Shown here piece after piece: positions 1 to 9,308 of a stretch of DNA of 64,000 bases; position 1 is the first letter of the stretch, and every line of letters begins with the position of its first letter. The translations under genes and the position numbers were made by a program. Below the pieces are notes generated by a model. It ran no database searches. It saw only the letters and a program-made list of their open reading frames with translations, and had not been told where the DNA came from. This DNA comes from Solirubrobacterales bacterium (lineage in GTDB: Bacteria; Actinomycetota; Thermoleophilia; Solirubrobacterales; Solirubrobacteraceae). The stretch covers positions 424,990-488,989 of the forward strand of contig CANJIV010000001.1 in assembly GCA_947474595.1 (NCBI GenBank), read 5' to 3'.

Positions 1-1036
1 CCTGCGCAAGGGAATCGATCCGGCCTCAACTTTCTACGTCTCCAAGCCGCTTGACCTGAAAACCCCTTATGGGCCTTGGAAGGTCAGCACCTACGCCCAC
101 TCCTACGGCGGCTCGATGAATTTAGTTTCGGCGACTCTGCAATCCGACAACACTGTCTACGCTCAACTTGACCTCGACATCGGGCCCGAAGAGGTGCGCC
201 AGACCGCCTACGACATGGGCATCACTACTAAGCTCGATGGCTTCCCAGCAGAGGGACTGGGCGGCCTTACTCTCGGGGTATCCCCCCTAGAGATGGCCAA
301 CGCTTATGCAACTATCGCCTCTGGCGGTTGGCGCAATACGCCAACGGCAGTCCTCAAGGTCGTCTTCCCAGGCGGAAAAACCGAGGGCGCCGAGGCTCCT
401 AAGCGCACCAAGGTCTTCTCTGACGGCGTGACCTACGCAGCGACCCAGATCTTGGAACAAAACGTCCAAGGTGGGACAGGAACGGCGGCACAGATCGGCT
501 GCCCCGCAGGCGGCAAGACCGGCACGACCGACAGCTTCAACGATGCATGGTTCGTCGGCTTTACTCCCAACTTGGCAACATCGGTCTGGGTCGGCTTCCC
601 CCAAGCCCAGATCGAGATGACCAACGTCCATGGCATCTCGGTCGCTGGCGGTACATTCCCCGCTCAGATCTGGGGCGACTACATGACTACCGCACGGGGC
701 GAAGACTGCGCAGACTTCCCCTACCCCACCGAGTCCGCAGTGCTGTCGCCGTTCTTCGGCAAGTACGCCTCGACGGGCCAGCCGATCAAGGACCCAAAGA
801 AGGATAAGAAGCCTGCCACTGCTAAGAAGCCGCCAAGCGATGCCACTGGTGGCCTTGAGGTACCCACGGATACGACGGCCACTCCGGACCCGGACCCGAC
901 TCCGCAGCCGCCTCCGGACCCAGACCCGACTCCGGAGCCGCCTCCAGACGAGACTCCGACGACCCCAACTGACACCACTCCATCCGACAGCGGCGGCGTA
1001 ACTCCACCCAGCGGTGGGACGGCTCCCCCTAAATAA
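1..1036 (+). CDS. Penicillin-binding protein, C-terminal transpeptidase part (5' end outside window)
   Basis: The reading frame is open from base 2, so this is the C-terminal part of a longer gene. It looks like a class A (PBP1A-type) peptidoglycan synthase acting outside the membrane to cross-link peptidoglycan. Seen: the SxN motif as Ser-Asp-Asn at 143-151, the KTG motif at 515-523 within [18 protein letters not shown], and the usual spacing between them. The SxxK serine and any glycosyltransferase domain lie upstream of the window. After the catalytic domain come a Lys-rich stretch and a Pro/Asp/Thr-rich tail carrying a 30-bp tandem repeat (881-940), typical of disordered extracytoplasmic tails in actinobacterial PBPs. 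The stop codon is 25 bases before infA. The family call is firm; the subclass is inferred. Confidence 0.9.
   Translation, partial: LRKGIDPASTFYVSKPLDLKTPYGPWKVSTYAHSYGGSMNLVSATLQSDNTVYAQLDLDIGPEEVRQTAYDMGITTKLDGFPAEGLGGLTLGVSPLEMANAYATIASGGWRNTPTAVLKVVFPGGKTEGAEAPKRTKVFSDGVTYAATQILEQNVQGGTGTAAQIGCPAGGKTGTTDSFNDAWFVGFTPNLATSVWVGFPQAQIEMTNVHGISVAGGTFPAQIWGDYMTTARGEDCADFPYPTESAVLSPFFGKYASTGQPIKDPKKDKKPATAKKPPSDATGGLEVPTDTTATPDPDPTPQPPPDPDPTPEPPPDETPTTPTDTTPSDSGGVTPPSGGTAPPK
881..940 (+). repeat. 30-bp tandem repeat in the PBP tail
   Basis: Two adjacent 30-base units (881-910 and 911-940) differ at three positions and are followed by a partial third unit. They encode a PDPDPTPxPP-type segment, so the tail length could vary by slippage without a frameshift. 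Confidence 0.8.
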
Positions 1037-1060
1037 CCGCGATCGCGTACGCTTGGCGGC

Positions 1061-1279
1061 GTGGCCAAGGAAGAAAAAGTTGAGTTCGAGGGCGAGGTCA
1101 TCGAAGCGCTGCCCAATGCGATGTTCAAAGTTAAGCTCGAAAACGACCATGAAGTGCTCGGCCACGTGGCTGGCAAGATGCGTCGATTCCGCATCCGCAT
1201 CCTCCCGGGCGACAAGGTTCGCGTCGAGGTCTCGCCATATGACCTCACCCGCGCACGCATCGTCTACCGCCACCGGTAA
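1061..1279 (+). CDS. infA: Translation initiation factor IF-1
   Basis: 72-residue S1-like OB-fold protein that binds the ribosomal A site during initiation. The sequence is close to the family from end to end, including [14 protein letters not shown], a [19 protein letters not shown] segment and [13 protein letters not shown] near the C-terminus. The start is GTG at 1061, giving the canonical MAKEEK opening. In most bacteria infA sits in the S10/spc ribosomal cluster. Here it lies between a penicillin-binding protein gene and thiL, so the context is unusual and another copy could exist elsewhere. Confidence 0.96.
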   Translation: MAKEEKVEFEGEVIEALPNAMFKVKLENDHEVLGHVAGKMRRFRIRILPGDKVRVEVSPYDLTRARIVYRHR

Positions 1280-1314
1280 GAGTGGCACGCAGGTACGGCG
1301 GCCTCGGATGACCC

Positions 1315-2286
1315 GTGGGTGAGCTCGACCTAATCACTGCACTCTCGGGCATCCTGACCTGCCGCAATCAACGCATCCAACGCTGGATCGGAGACGATGC
1401 CGCCGTCGTGCGAAGTGGCGGTGAGCTCTGTGTTACCTCAGTCGACACAGTGGTGGAAGGAGTCCACTTCGTCTTGGGTCAGGCCTCGATGGCTGATGTC
1501 GGCCACCGCGCCATGGCTGCAGCTCTCTCGGACCTCGCAGCGATGGGAGCGCGAGCCGGAGAGGCCTATATCGCCCTAGTCGTCTCACCCGGCCTAGACC
1601 AAAAATCTCTTCTGGACCTAGTCGCCGCCGCGGAGTCAGTGGCCACGACCAGCGGGGCTACTATCGCGGGCGGCGACATCAGCGCTGGCCCGGTGCTCGT
1701 CGTCTCGGTGACCGTTATTGGTTGGGCCGATAGCGTCAGCGACCTCGTTGGCCGTGACGGAGCTCGTCCGGGTGATCTCGTTGCAGTGACAGGGACCCTC
1801 GGCTCATCTGAGGCCGGGCGCGCGATCCTAGACGGACGCGCCACTGGAGCAGTTGAGCTCACCACACGTCACCTGCGCCCCGATCCACAGCTAGCAGCCG
1901 GGAGCGCCTTGGCGACGGCTGGCGCTACGGCGATGATCGACATCTCAGACGGAGCCGCAACGGACGGTGGCCACATCGGCCGCAGCAGCAAGGTACTCCT
2001 ACGCCTTGACCTCAGCCGCCTACCACTCGCTGATGGGGTCGCTGAAGTCGCCCTCCAATTAGGCCGTGAGCCCAACCAGTTCGCAGCGACATCAGGTGAA
2101 GAGTTCGAACTCCTCGTATGCCTGCCACCCGACTGCCGCGAAGCGGCCGTCAGAGCCTGCGGCGAACTCGGAGTAGAACTAACAGTGATCGGCGAGGCAG
2201 AAGAGTGCACCGAAGGCGCGGCGGGTTCTTTATGGACGACAGCCGAAGGGGATCTAAAGCTGTCGGGCTATGAGCACCTCGCCTGA
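1315..2286 (+). CDS. thiL: Thiamine-monophosphate kinase
   Basis: 323 residues, the usual length for ThiL, which phosphorylates thiamine monophosphate to thiamine diphosphate with ATP. Seen: the N-terminal [11 protein letters not shown]/Mg motif (about residues 25-32), [11 protein letters not shown], a LSDLAAMGA segment, AGGDIS, and the C-terminal [11 protein letters not shown] metal site, in AIR-synthase-superfamily order. The start is GTG at 1315, 35 bases after infA and in the same direction, so cotranscription is likely. It converges with the sortase gene, leaving about 10 bases between stops. Confidence 0.93.
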   Translation: MGELDLITALSGILTCRNQRIQRWIGDDAAVVRSGGELCVTSVDTVVEGVHFVLGQASMADVGHRAMAAALSDLAAMGARAGEAYIALVVSPGLDQKSLLDLVAAAESVATTSGATIAGGDISAGPVLVVSVTVIGWADSVSDLVGRDGARPGDLVAVTGTLGSSEAGRAILDGRATGAVELTTRHLRPDPQLAAGSALATAGATAMIDISDGAATDGGHIGRSSKVLLRLDLSRLPLADGVAEVALQLGREPNQFAATSGEEFELLVCLPPDCREAAVRACGELGVELTVIGEAEECTEGAAGSLWTTAEGDLKLSGYEHLA

Positions 2287-2296
2287 GCTACTGGCC

Positions 2297-3031
2297 TTAA
2301 GTCGTTTCGGCGGCGACCGCCTCGCCTAGAGGCGTGCTCTGCGCCAAGCGCGCAAAGACGACGATCCTCTGGGCGGCGCTATAGCGCGGATGGCATGCGG
2401 TGAGCACCAAGAGATCGACAGCCTGGCTGCGGATTACCCAGAGCGCACTAGGCGAGACAATCTTGGTCTTCCAGACGGTGTAAGTGAACTTGCCATACGG
2501 CATCGCCAGCGTTATCTGGTCACCTGGGCGGAGCTCATCTATCTTGGCGAACGGAGCACCATAGGTCGTGCGATGACCAGCGATTGCAACTGTCCCACTT
2601 AACCCTGGCAGGGGCGTCTGGGTGTAGTGGCCGGGACCCTTACGCAACGATCCCGAGTCGGTACCTTGCACGACCACGTAATCGAGGTCGATGCGCTTGA
2701 TCGTGATCCTCGCGAGAGGGTCACCATTTCGACTACTGCGCTGCAGCGTGCGGGCCAGAAATGCCATCCGTGGGCCGTCGCCGGGCAACGTCCCAAGCGC
2801 CCCACGCTGGGCTGTAGAGAGGCCTGGTTTTTGAATCTCGACCAACTCGTCGGCAAGTTGATCTTGGACGATGGCCGTGTATATCGCCGTTACGGGCTCT
2901 TGCCACACAACCGTCAGACCAACATCCCCAAGCACCAAGACGCCAGCCACAATAAGGAGCGTCGACGCAACACGTAAGACCCGTCGCATCCCTCCAGCAT
3001 GACGGCCGGGCGGCGCTAGCGCAGCGGTCAC
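2297..3031 (-). CDS. Class E-type sortase
   Basis: 244-residue membrane-anchored transpeptidase. One N-terminal membrane segment (about residues 17-43) precedes an extracytoplasmic sortase domain. The catalytic residues are visible as His153 (AGHRTTYG), Cys213 (LTACHPRYSA) and Arg222. The Cys-His-Pro pattern after the nucleophile matches class E sortases of high-GC Gram-positives. Its substrates are not identifiable here; no LPxTG/LAxTG protein was seen in this window. The start chosen is GTG at 3031, which overlaps the stop of the upstream membrane protein by 4 bases. An in-frame ATG at 2989 is possible but has its GGAGGG directly abutting it. Confidence 0.88.
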   Translation of the reverse strand: MTAALAPPGRHAGGMRRVLRVASTLLIVAGVLVLGDVGLTVVWQEPVTAIYTAIVQDQLADELVEIQKPGLSTAQRGALGTLPGDGPRMAFLARTLQRSSRNGDPLARITIKRIDLDYVVVQGTDSGSLRKGPGHYTQTPLPGLSGTVAIAGHRTTYGAPFAKIDELRPGDQITLAMPYGKFTYTVWKTKIVSPSALWVIRSQAVDLLVLTACHPRYSAAQRIVVFARLAQSTPLGEAVAAETT

Positions 3032-4788
3032 CGTCGAAAGCCCGAGTCAGTCCCCCCCAGCGAGCCCGGCCCGGCGTAGCTGATTGGCCCGCGGGTGCGT
3101 GGCGGTGGCAGATCGCCTTTCTGGCGATATTGGCAGGCAACAATTCCAGGCAAAGCAACAAAGCAGCCTAGAACTAGACACCAAGCCAGCACAGCAAGCG
3201 GACCTACCTGTCCCCCAACTACCAATAACAGTGCCGTCCAGGGCAGCTGGATGCCGCCGATTCCCAACGCGTCGGCTACTACCAAGCTCACTAGGACCAC
3301 GGGTATCAGTGAAACCAAGACCAACAGACCAGCAACGGCTCGCGGCAAACGAACTTCAGGGGAAGCGGCGATCAGCCACAGGTGCAGTGGCAAAATAAGC
3401 ATCGCCGCCGCAAACGGATTGGCGAACCAGACGCCAACGCAAACCGCTCCCAAGACGAGCATTAGCGCGGCGATCGAAGCGGGTGAACCCGGTGGCTCGC
3501 TAATCCCAGCGACTCGCACCAACAACGGCCTCACTGTCAGCCAAGCCGCCAAGACCACTAAGACCACACTGGCCATCGCTGCACCAGCCGCCCAATCAAG
3601 CGCTATTGCTCCACCTGGCCACGGAGCCGGTGGCGCAGGCGGCAGCAGGCCAGCTACTTCTAAGAGCCAAGCGAAAACCGCCGCCAAAACAAACGGCAAG
3701 GCCGTGGCCAGCGCCCAGACCAACCACCTGCCAAGGCCCAACCGGCGCCGTGCGACGCGAGCGCAGCCGTCGATGATGGCCAACAGAGCCGGGAACAGCA
3801 GAGCGCCAACGATCAATTTGATCGCCCAGAGCGGAAGAACCTTGCTGCGCACGAGCACCGATGCCTGTGGCTCGCCAGCCAGAGTTGGCGCTACATCAAG
3901 CGCGGTCAGAGTTCTCAACAACGCTCGGCCAAATCCCGTCAGGCGCTCCTGTGAGACAGCACTCTGTGATCCAGGGCCCTGTTCACCGCTGACCTGCAGA
4001 AGTACGGCGGGAACACTCTCACCCAGTACCACTCCCTGCTCGGCCGCAGTAGCCGGAAGGGCCAGGCGCGCAAGCTGCGATAGGCCGCGAACGTCACCGG
4101 GGTCGCTGCCTGTCTCAAGTCGCACGGCAGCCTCGACCGTGCGCCGCAGCGAGATTGGGGCTATCCCTAAGCCGTCAGACCAAGGCACCACGTACGGCCG
4201 CCTTTTGATCTCTCCTGCGATGTCGCCGACAACGATGACCGCGTCGATCGGGCCACCCGTGGCCCGGGCAAACTCCAACGCGCCGGCATTCCCGCCACTT
4301 CCGCCGCTGGTCGATACCAAGGTGATCGTTCGCCGCTGGCGACGGCCTTCAAAAACCCGCGCAATCTCGAGTAGCGCAGCCGTCCCTGAGAGCTGTGCGG
4401 TCGCTGGCTGGGCAAGGGCGTCGCGGTGGGCTAGAACGACGATCTGGTGACTAGAGACGCCTACGCGGCGACCGACGACCGTCTGCAGGGTGCGTTCACC
4501 ATCAACGGTCTTGGCCGCAAATGAATCGACGTCGACTAGATATGACCGCCTTGCAAACACCTCTCTAACCCGTGCCGCTAAATGACCATCGCCCGCGCCG
4601 CCAGGCCGACGGTCAGGATCGGTGGCCGCCATCTCCTTGAGCAGTGTGAACGCGCGAGCACCATTGAAGGCGTCCGGTGGGAGTGCGGTGGTGAGTCCAC
4701 GCGGTGGATCTTGTAGAGAGAAGGCCGCGACAATCAGTGCGATCAGAGCGGGGACTAGCCCGGCCTTATAGACGCGAAGATTGAGCAT
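3028..4788 (-). CDS. Membrane protein with degenerate M28-peptidase-like domain
   Basis: 586 residues: an N-terminal membrane anchor, an extracytoplasmic M28-like domain (about residues 40-310), then around eight hydrophobic segments. The first zinc motif survives as His121 and Asp123 (LAHRDA). The expected Asp-Asn-x-Ser-Gly metal site reads TAQLSG (130-135), and the Glu-Glu pair position reads STSGGSGG (159-166). Most zinc ligands and the catalytic Glu are therefore missing, and I infer a non-catalytic binding or scaffold role. It is translationally coupled (4-base overlap) to the sortase, suggesting a shared cell-surface job. It could instead use other residues for catalysis. Confidence 0.75.
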   Translation of the reverse strand: MLNLRVYKAGLVPALIALIVAAFSLQDPPRGLTTALPPDAFNGARAFTLLKEMAATDPDRRPGGAGDGHLAARVREVFARRSYLVDVDSFAAKTVDGERTLQTVVGRRVGVSSHQIVVLAHRDALAQPATAQLSGTAALLEIARVFEGRRQRRTITLVSTSGGSGGNAGALEFARATGGPIDAVIVVGDIAGEIKRRPYVVPWSDGLGIAPISLRRTVEAAVRLETGSDPGDVRGLSQLARLALPATAAEQGVVLGESVPAVLLQVSGEQGPGSQSAVSQERLTGFGRALLRTLTALDVAPTLAGEPQASVLVRSKVLPLWAIKLIVGALLFPALLAIIDGCARVARRRLGLGRWLVWALATALPFVLAAVFAWLLEVAGLLPPAPPAPWPGGAIALDWAAGAAMASVVLVVLAAWLTVRPLLVRVAGISEPPGSPASIAALMLVLGAVCVGVWFANPFAAAMLILPLHLWLIAASPEVRLPRAVAGLLVLVSLIPVVLVSLVVADALGIGGIQLPWTALLLVVGGQVGPLAVLAWCLVLGCFVALPGIVACQYRQKGDLPPPRTRGPISYAGPGSLGGTDSGFRR

Positions 4789-4900
4789 TCCACAGCAGCC
4801 TACGCAACTAGCACGGATGATCTAACGGTTGCACGATCGCGCCCGCATCTGCGCGGCTAGAACTTAGTGACTAGTAATCGGGCTAGAGTGTCGAGCAGTC

Positions 4901-5611
4901 ATGAGCGACCGCACTGTCCGCATCCTCCTCGCCGACGACGAGCAGTCGATTCAGACGCTTCTCTCCTACCCCCTGCGCAAAGACGGCTACGAGGTCGTCC
5001 TTGCCTCAAATGGAGAGGAGGCCCTCGACCTCTTTGGCCGTGACTCCTTTGACCTTGTGATCCTAGATGTGATGATGCCGCGCATCGACGGACTTGAAGT
5101 CTGTCGTCGGATGCGCGCTGATAGTGCTGTCCCAATCATCATGCTCACAGCGAGGGGCGAGGAGATCGATAAGGTCCTGGGCCTCGAGCTTGGCGCCGAT
5201 GACTACATCACCAAGCCCTTCTCGATGCGAGAGTTTCGCAGCCGCGTTAAGGCGGCGCTGCGTCGCGCGGAGATGGCCCGGTCGGCGATCTCGGAGAACT
5301 CTGAGGCTCCCGTCGTCGTAGGCGAGATCACGATCGACCCTACGCGCCGCACAGTCTCGGTAGGCGGTCAAGGCGTGACTCTGACTTTTGTTGAATTTGA
5401 GATTCTCGCTGCTATGGCTCGTAGCCCAGGGCGAGTCTTTGAACGCGACGTCCTGCTGACGCGGATCTGGGGCGACTCCGCCTACCGCGACCCACGCACG
5501 ATTGACGTCCACATCCGCCATTTGCGTGAGAAGGTCGAACGCGATCCTGCCGTACCTGAGTACCTACACACGGTCCGTGGCGTCGGCTACCGGCTCGACT
5601 ACTCTCAATAA
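4901..5611 (+). CDS. OmpR/PhoB-family response regulator
   Basis: 236 residues. The receiver domain (about 6-120) shows acidic residues near positions 12-14, phospho-acceptor Asp56 in LVILDVMMP, Thr83 and Lys105 in the YITKPF motif. A winged-helix DNA-binding domain follows (about 140-235) with the RTIDVHIRHLREKV recognition helix and a C-terminal RGVGYRL wing. It would bind DNA after phosphorylation by the kinase that starts 21 bases downstream. The genes after it encode an HtrA-type protease and an IMPase-like enzyme in the same direction, so envelope stress control is a reasonable inference. The start ATG at 4901 fits the family. Confidence 0.95.
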   Translation: MSDRTVRILLADDEQSIQTLLSYPLRKDGYEVVLASNGEEALDLFGRDSFDLVILDVMMPRIDGLEVCRRMRADSAVPIIMLTARGEEIDKVLGLELGADDYITKPFSMREFRSRVKAALRRAEMARSAISENSEAPVVVGEITIDPTRRTVSVGGQGVTLTFVEFEILAAMARSPGRVFERDVLLTRIWGDSAYRDPRTIDVHIRHLREKVERDPAVPEYLHTVRGVGYRLDYSQ

Positions 5612-5632
5612 GCGCCAGACTGCGGCGACGAC

Positions 5633-7048
5633 ATGCACTCTTTACGCAACCGACTCACGCTCGTCTTCTTCGCAATTACTCTGACCGCGGTAGGGGGGAT
5701 CTATCTCTACGTAGTACCTCCGCTGGAATCACGTTTAAAGGCCGAAAAATTAAGGGCGCTTTCGGTCTCTAGTGGCGCATACTCTGGCCAAATCATCGAT
5801 GCGATTAGGCGGAACATAGACTCGCCTATCGTCGATCGCATAGTCCGCCAAGCCGCCGACCGAGCCGGTGCTCGCGTGACGCTATATGGCGTCGCCGGAG
5901 ACATACGAACCCTACGACTTTTCCGAATATCGGACTCTTCAGTCAGCCTAGAAACCGAGCGCATCGGCGAGCGCGCGGCCCTAGATGCCGCGCGCTCGGG
6001 TAAGACGATCACGGCCACCGAGGCTCGTAACTCCGGGCGCATCGCGTCGGCAGCGCGATCACTGCTCGTGAACGGAAAGGTCACACAAGTCGTGGTCTTT
6101 TCTCAACCACTAAACGACGTCACCAACAACGTCGCTTTGATACGCGAGCAGATCCTCATAGCCGGCGCGGTGGCACTGCTCTTTGCTGTCATCGCTGGAT
6201 GGGTTGTCGCGTCGGCCTTGGCCCAACGCATCAAACGGATAGAGCGCGCGGCTAAGCAGGTAGCTGGGGGTGACTTCTCTCAGCCGATTCCCGTCGACTC
6301 CGTCGACGAACTAGGCCAGCTTGCTACCGCTTTTAACGAGATGCAACGACAACTTGCTCACCTTGAGGGTGCTCGCAGAAGGTTCATCGCGACGGCCTCA
6401 CACGAGTTACGCACTCCCGTATTCTCACTCGGAGGCTTTGTTGAGCTGCTTGAAGATGAGGAGCTTGACGAGGACACACGACGCGAGTTTCTCTCTCAGA
6501 TTCACGCTCAGGTAGTGAGGATTCAAGAGCTCACCACCAACCTATTAGACCTTTCGCGTCTAGAGTCGGGGTCTCTGGAGCTGACCCCCGAGGCCACCGA
6601 CCTATGTGCCCTGGCAAGCGAGATCGGGGGCGAGTTCTTGGCGATCCTCGCCCAGCACGGCTCGAGCCTAGCGCTGGACGTCCCAGCAGGGGCCGTAACT
6701 GCTCTCTGCGACCCTGATCGCACCGCCCAGATCTTGCGCATCCTTGTCGACAATGCGTTAGGCCACACCCCCGTAGGCACGGCGATTACCGTCCGCGTAA
6801 CGTCTGGAAACGGCCTCGGGCGGATCGAGGTGCGCGACCAAGGCTCGGGGATCAGCGACGACGAGCTGTCGCGAATATTCGAACCATTCTTCACCTCTGA
6901 CGACCGCCAGGGAGCAGGGCTAGGCTTAGCAATCGCACGTGAGCTAGCCGGACAGATGGACGGAACCCTCAGCGTAGATTCAGCCCCTGGGCAGACCACC
7001 TTCACACTCGAACTACCCAGCCACTCCGATCGCCCCCTATCCTCGTAG
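5633..7048 (+). CDS. Sensor histidine kinase (HAMP, HisKA, HATPase)
   Basis: 471 residues. There is a membrane segment near residues 8-28, an extracytoplasmic sensor region of about 140 residues, and a second membrane segment near 175-200. HAMP follows, then the dimerisation/phosphoacceptor domain with His257 in ATASHELRTP, and an ATPase domain with N-box DNALGHTP, G1 DQGSGIS, F-box FEPFF and G2 GAGLGLAI. It pairs with the response regulator upstream (21-base gap). Its stop overlaps the first base of the GTG start of the protease gene, indicating an operon. The sensor domain shows no motif I recognise. Confidence 0.94.
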   Translation: MHSLRNRLTLVFFAITLTAVGGIYLYVVPPLESRLKAEKLRALSVSSGAYSGQIIDAIRRNIDSPIVDRIVRQAADRAGARVTLYGVAGDIRTLRLFRISDSSVSLETERIGERAALDAARSGKTITATEARNSGRIASAARSLLVNGKVTQVVVFSQPLNDVTNNVALIREQILIAGAVALLFAVIAGWVVASALAQRIKRIERAAKQVAGGDFSQPIPVDSVDELGQLATAFNEMQRQLAHLEGARRRFIATASHELRTPVFSLGGFVELLEDEELDEDTRREFLSQIHAQVVRIQELTTNLLDLSRLESGSLELTPEATDLCALASEIGGEFLAILAQHGSSLALDVPAGAVTALCDPDRTAQILRILVDNALGHTPVGTAITVRVTSGNGLGRIEVRDQGSGISDDELSRIFEPFFTSDDRQGAGLGLAIARELAGQMDGTLSVDSAPGQTTFTLELPSHSDRPLSS

Positions 7049-8271
7049 TGATGCGCGCCAACCAACCCTCCCCCAAATTTCGACTCCCTCTTGTAGCGCT
7101 TGCAGCGGGCCTATCCACCGTGCTGCTAGCGCTCGCTGGCTGTGGTGGCTCAGGCGATCCAAGTTCTAATGGCAGCTCACAGGCGAGTCCGGCCTCCAAG
7201 GACAACGCCGCCGAAGTGATCGACGGCCACGTCACCCAAAGTGCCTTTAACCCCAGTGAGATCTACAAACGTGAAGCCCAAGGGGTCGTCACGGTGATCA
7301 GTGTTGTAGGCGGTAGTGCCGTCTCTGGAGAGGGACAGAGAGGGCTCGGCTCGGGCTTTCTGATCTCTAGCGATGGCGAAATCGCAACCAATGCCCACGT
7401 GGTTACGACAGGAACTGGCGCCAGCCTAAAGGCTGCCGAAGAGGTCTACGTCCAATTCGGCGACCGTAACACGGTTTCGGCGAAGATCATTGGGTACGAC
7501 CCCAACAGCGACTTTGCCCTACTAAAAGTCGATCCAGATGGTCTAGATATTGTTCCGCTTCCGCTCGGTTCAAGCGCAAACCTAATTGTGGGCGCGCCGG
7601 TTGCAGCGATCGGTAGTCCTTTCGGGCAGCCACAGTCACTATCGGTCGGCGTGATCTCGGGGATCGATCGCGCGATTGAGTCACTGACCAGCTTTAAGAT
7701 CACCGGGGGTATCCAGACCGACGCTGCCATCAACCACGGCAACTCGGGCGGGCCGCTGGTCAACGCCAAGGGTGAGGTGTTGGGTATTAACTCCCAGATA
7801 AAGACCTCCGGTGGTGGTGGTGAGGGAGTTGGCTTCGCCGTTCCAATCGACACCATCAAGCGTTCGCTTGCACAACTGCGGGCGGCTGGAAAGACCTCAT
7901 ACCCTTATCTAGGAGTCACGACCGTAGCGCTATTTCCAGAGCTGGCAAAGCGGTTTGGGCTAGGCGTAGCCGAAGGTGCCTGGGTTCAGACCGTCAGTCG
8001 CGCAGGACCCGCCGCGGCGGCCGGTATTCGCGCAGGAAGTAAGCAGGAACGGTTCCAGTCTCAGCCTTACGAGGCTGGCGGTGACGTCATCGTGGAGGTG
8101 GCCGGGGTGCCTATCCGCGCGGAATCTGATCTCGCTCGGTCGATTGAGACGCACAAGGCCGGAGAGACGATAACTATCGTCATCTACCGCGACGGGGGCC
8201 GCCGCGAGGTCAAAGTTAAGCTGGGCGAGCGTCCGCTAGGCAGCCTCAATCCGGCTGCCGCAAAGCCGTGA
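7048..8271 (+). CDS. HtrA/DegP-type trypsin-like serine protease with PDZ domain, lipoprotein
   Basis: 407 residues. A lipobox (LALAGC, Cys32) predicts lipid anchoring outside the membrane. The trypsin-like domain (about 75-275) has the full triad: His117 (TNAHVV), Asp155 (NSDFALLKV) and Ser233 (GNSGGPL). A single PDZ domain follows (about 285-395). It probably degrades or refolds damaged envelope proteins. The start is GTG at 7048, overlapping the kinase stop by one base, or ATG at 7051. The 3' end overlaps the next gene by 4 bases (GTGA). Position behind a two-component system suggests direct regulation by it. Confidence 0.92.
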   Translation: MMRANQPSPKFRLPLVALAAGLSTVLLALAGCGGSGDPSSNGSSQASPASKDNAAEVIDGHVTQSAFNPSEIYKREAQGVVTVISVVGGSAVSGEGQRGLGSGFLISSDGEIATNAHVVTTGTGASLKAAEEVYVQFGDRNTVSAKIIGYDPNSDFALLKVDPDGLDIVPLPLGSSANLIVGAPVAAIGSPFGQPQSLSVGVISGIDRAIESLTSFKITGGIQTDAAINHGNSGGPLVNAKGEVLGINSQIKTSGGGGEGVGFAVPIDTIKRSLAQLRAAGKTSYPYLGVTTVALFPELAKRFGLGVAEGAWVQTVSRAGPAAAAGIRAGSKQERFQSQPYEAGGDVIVEVAGVPIRAESDLARSIETHKAGETITIVIYRDGGRREVKVKLGERPLGSLNPAAAKP

Positions 8272-9215
8272 GCGCCGACCTGACTACTCTGCGCGCGCTG
8301 GTCTCAGAGCTCGCCCACCAACTGCGCGACCGGGTCTTGCCCCAGCTCGGATCACACGCCGGCCGAGCGCACGCAAGTGCAGGTGCTGGAGGTGACATCA
8401 CCTTCGCGATCGACGAGGAGGCCGAGGCCTACCTTGAAGAGTTTGTGGCTCAGCGCGCACCACGAGTGGCCTTCTACTCCGAAGACCGTGGCTTAGTAGA
8501 GCCGGCCGGATCGGCTGAGTATGTCCTCGTCGTCGATCCAATCGACGGGACGCGGCCCGCCATGGCGGGGTTCGAGGCAGCCTGTGTCTCGGTTGCGTTA
8601 GCACCGATGCTCGACGGCGACCCGCTGATGGGAGACGTCTGTATCGGAGCGATCGTCGAGATCAAGTCCGGAGCTAGTTTTATCGCTGAGCGTGGACGCG
8701 GGCTGATCGCATCCGTTCCGGTCTGCTTGAGCCAGAACCGAGCCCTCGATCGTCTCTTTTGGGTTTACGGGCTGCGTGGCCGCCCGGCCCGGCCGATGAT
8801 GGAGGTGCTCGGAGAGATCGTCGATGCATCCTCGGTCGGCGGCGCGAGCTTCGAGCTAGGCTCGGCGACCTACGACATCACGCGCGTAGTGACCGGGCAG
8901 CTCGACGCCTACGTCGAACCGGGGCCGCGGATGATCGCTGACGTACCGGGCATGCGAGAGGCCTTTGAGGCAGTCGGTGGCGGATCACTACTCAATAACT
9001 CTCCTTATGACCTAGCTGCGGCGCTGCTGTGCGCGACCGAGAGTGGGGTAATCGTGACCGATGCTTACGGCAATTCGCTCGCCGACCGCCCGCTGTTGGG
9101 CTCAGGAGGCGATTTTCAGATGTCAGTGATCGCTTCGGCCAACACCGAACTTCACGCCCTCCTCGTTGGCCAAATTGACGCCGGTATAGCGCGATTAAAG
9201 GCCGCCGCGAACTAA
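8268..9215 (+). CDS. Inositol monophosphatase-family protein
   Basis: 315 residues of the Li/Mg-dependent sugar phosphatase superfamily. Seen: the metal motif FYSED (Glu72-Asp73), VVDPIDGT (Asp90, Asp93), and a late C-terminal segment VIVTDAYG in place of the usual WDxAAG region, where the fit is looser. The substrate could be inositol phosphate, fructose bisphosphate, PAP or a related compound and cannot be read from the sequence. The C-terminal half diverges from typical IMPases. GTG start at 8268 overlaps the protease stop by 4 bases, so this is the last gene of the two-component/HtrA operon. Confidence 0.8.
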   Translation: MSADLTTLRALVSELAHQLRDRVLPQLGSHAGRAHASAGAGGDITFAIDEEAEAYLEEFVAQRAPRVAFYSEDRGLVEPAGSAEYVLVVDPIDGTRPAMAGFEAACVSVALAPMLDGDPLMGDVCIGAIVEIKSGASFIAERGRGLIASVPVCLSQNRALDRLFWVYGLRGRPARPMMEVLGEIVDASSVGGASFELGSATYDITRVVTGQLDAYVEPGPRMIADVPGMREAFEAVGGGSLLNNSPYDLAAALLCATESGVIVTDAYGNSLADRPLLGSGGDFQMSVIASANTELHALLVGQIDAGIARLKAAAN

Positions 9216-9308
9216 TCTTCGAGTATCGTCGGACTTGCGCCATAGGGATTGAATCGCGAGACTCTGCGTGACTTACGGTTGACATAAGCGCGACGAGGCT
9301 CTTGATCG

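Noticed and set aside
287..1288. Long minus-strand open frame over the PBP end and infA
   Set aside because: Both plus-strand genes are clearly real; the antisense frame has low-complexity Arg/Val repeats from the GC-rich tail.
3095..4450. 451-residue plus-strand open frame opposite the pseudo-peptidase gene
   Set aside because: It is a shadow of the minus-strand coding gene: Ser/Thr/Pro/Arg-rich composition, no domain, no fitting start.
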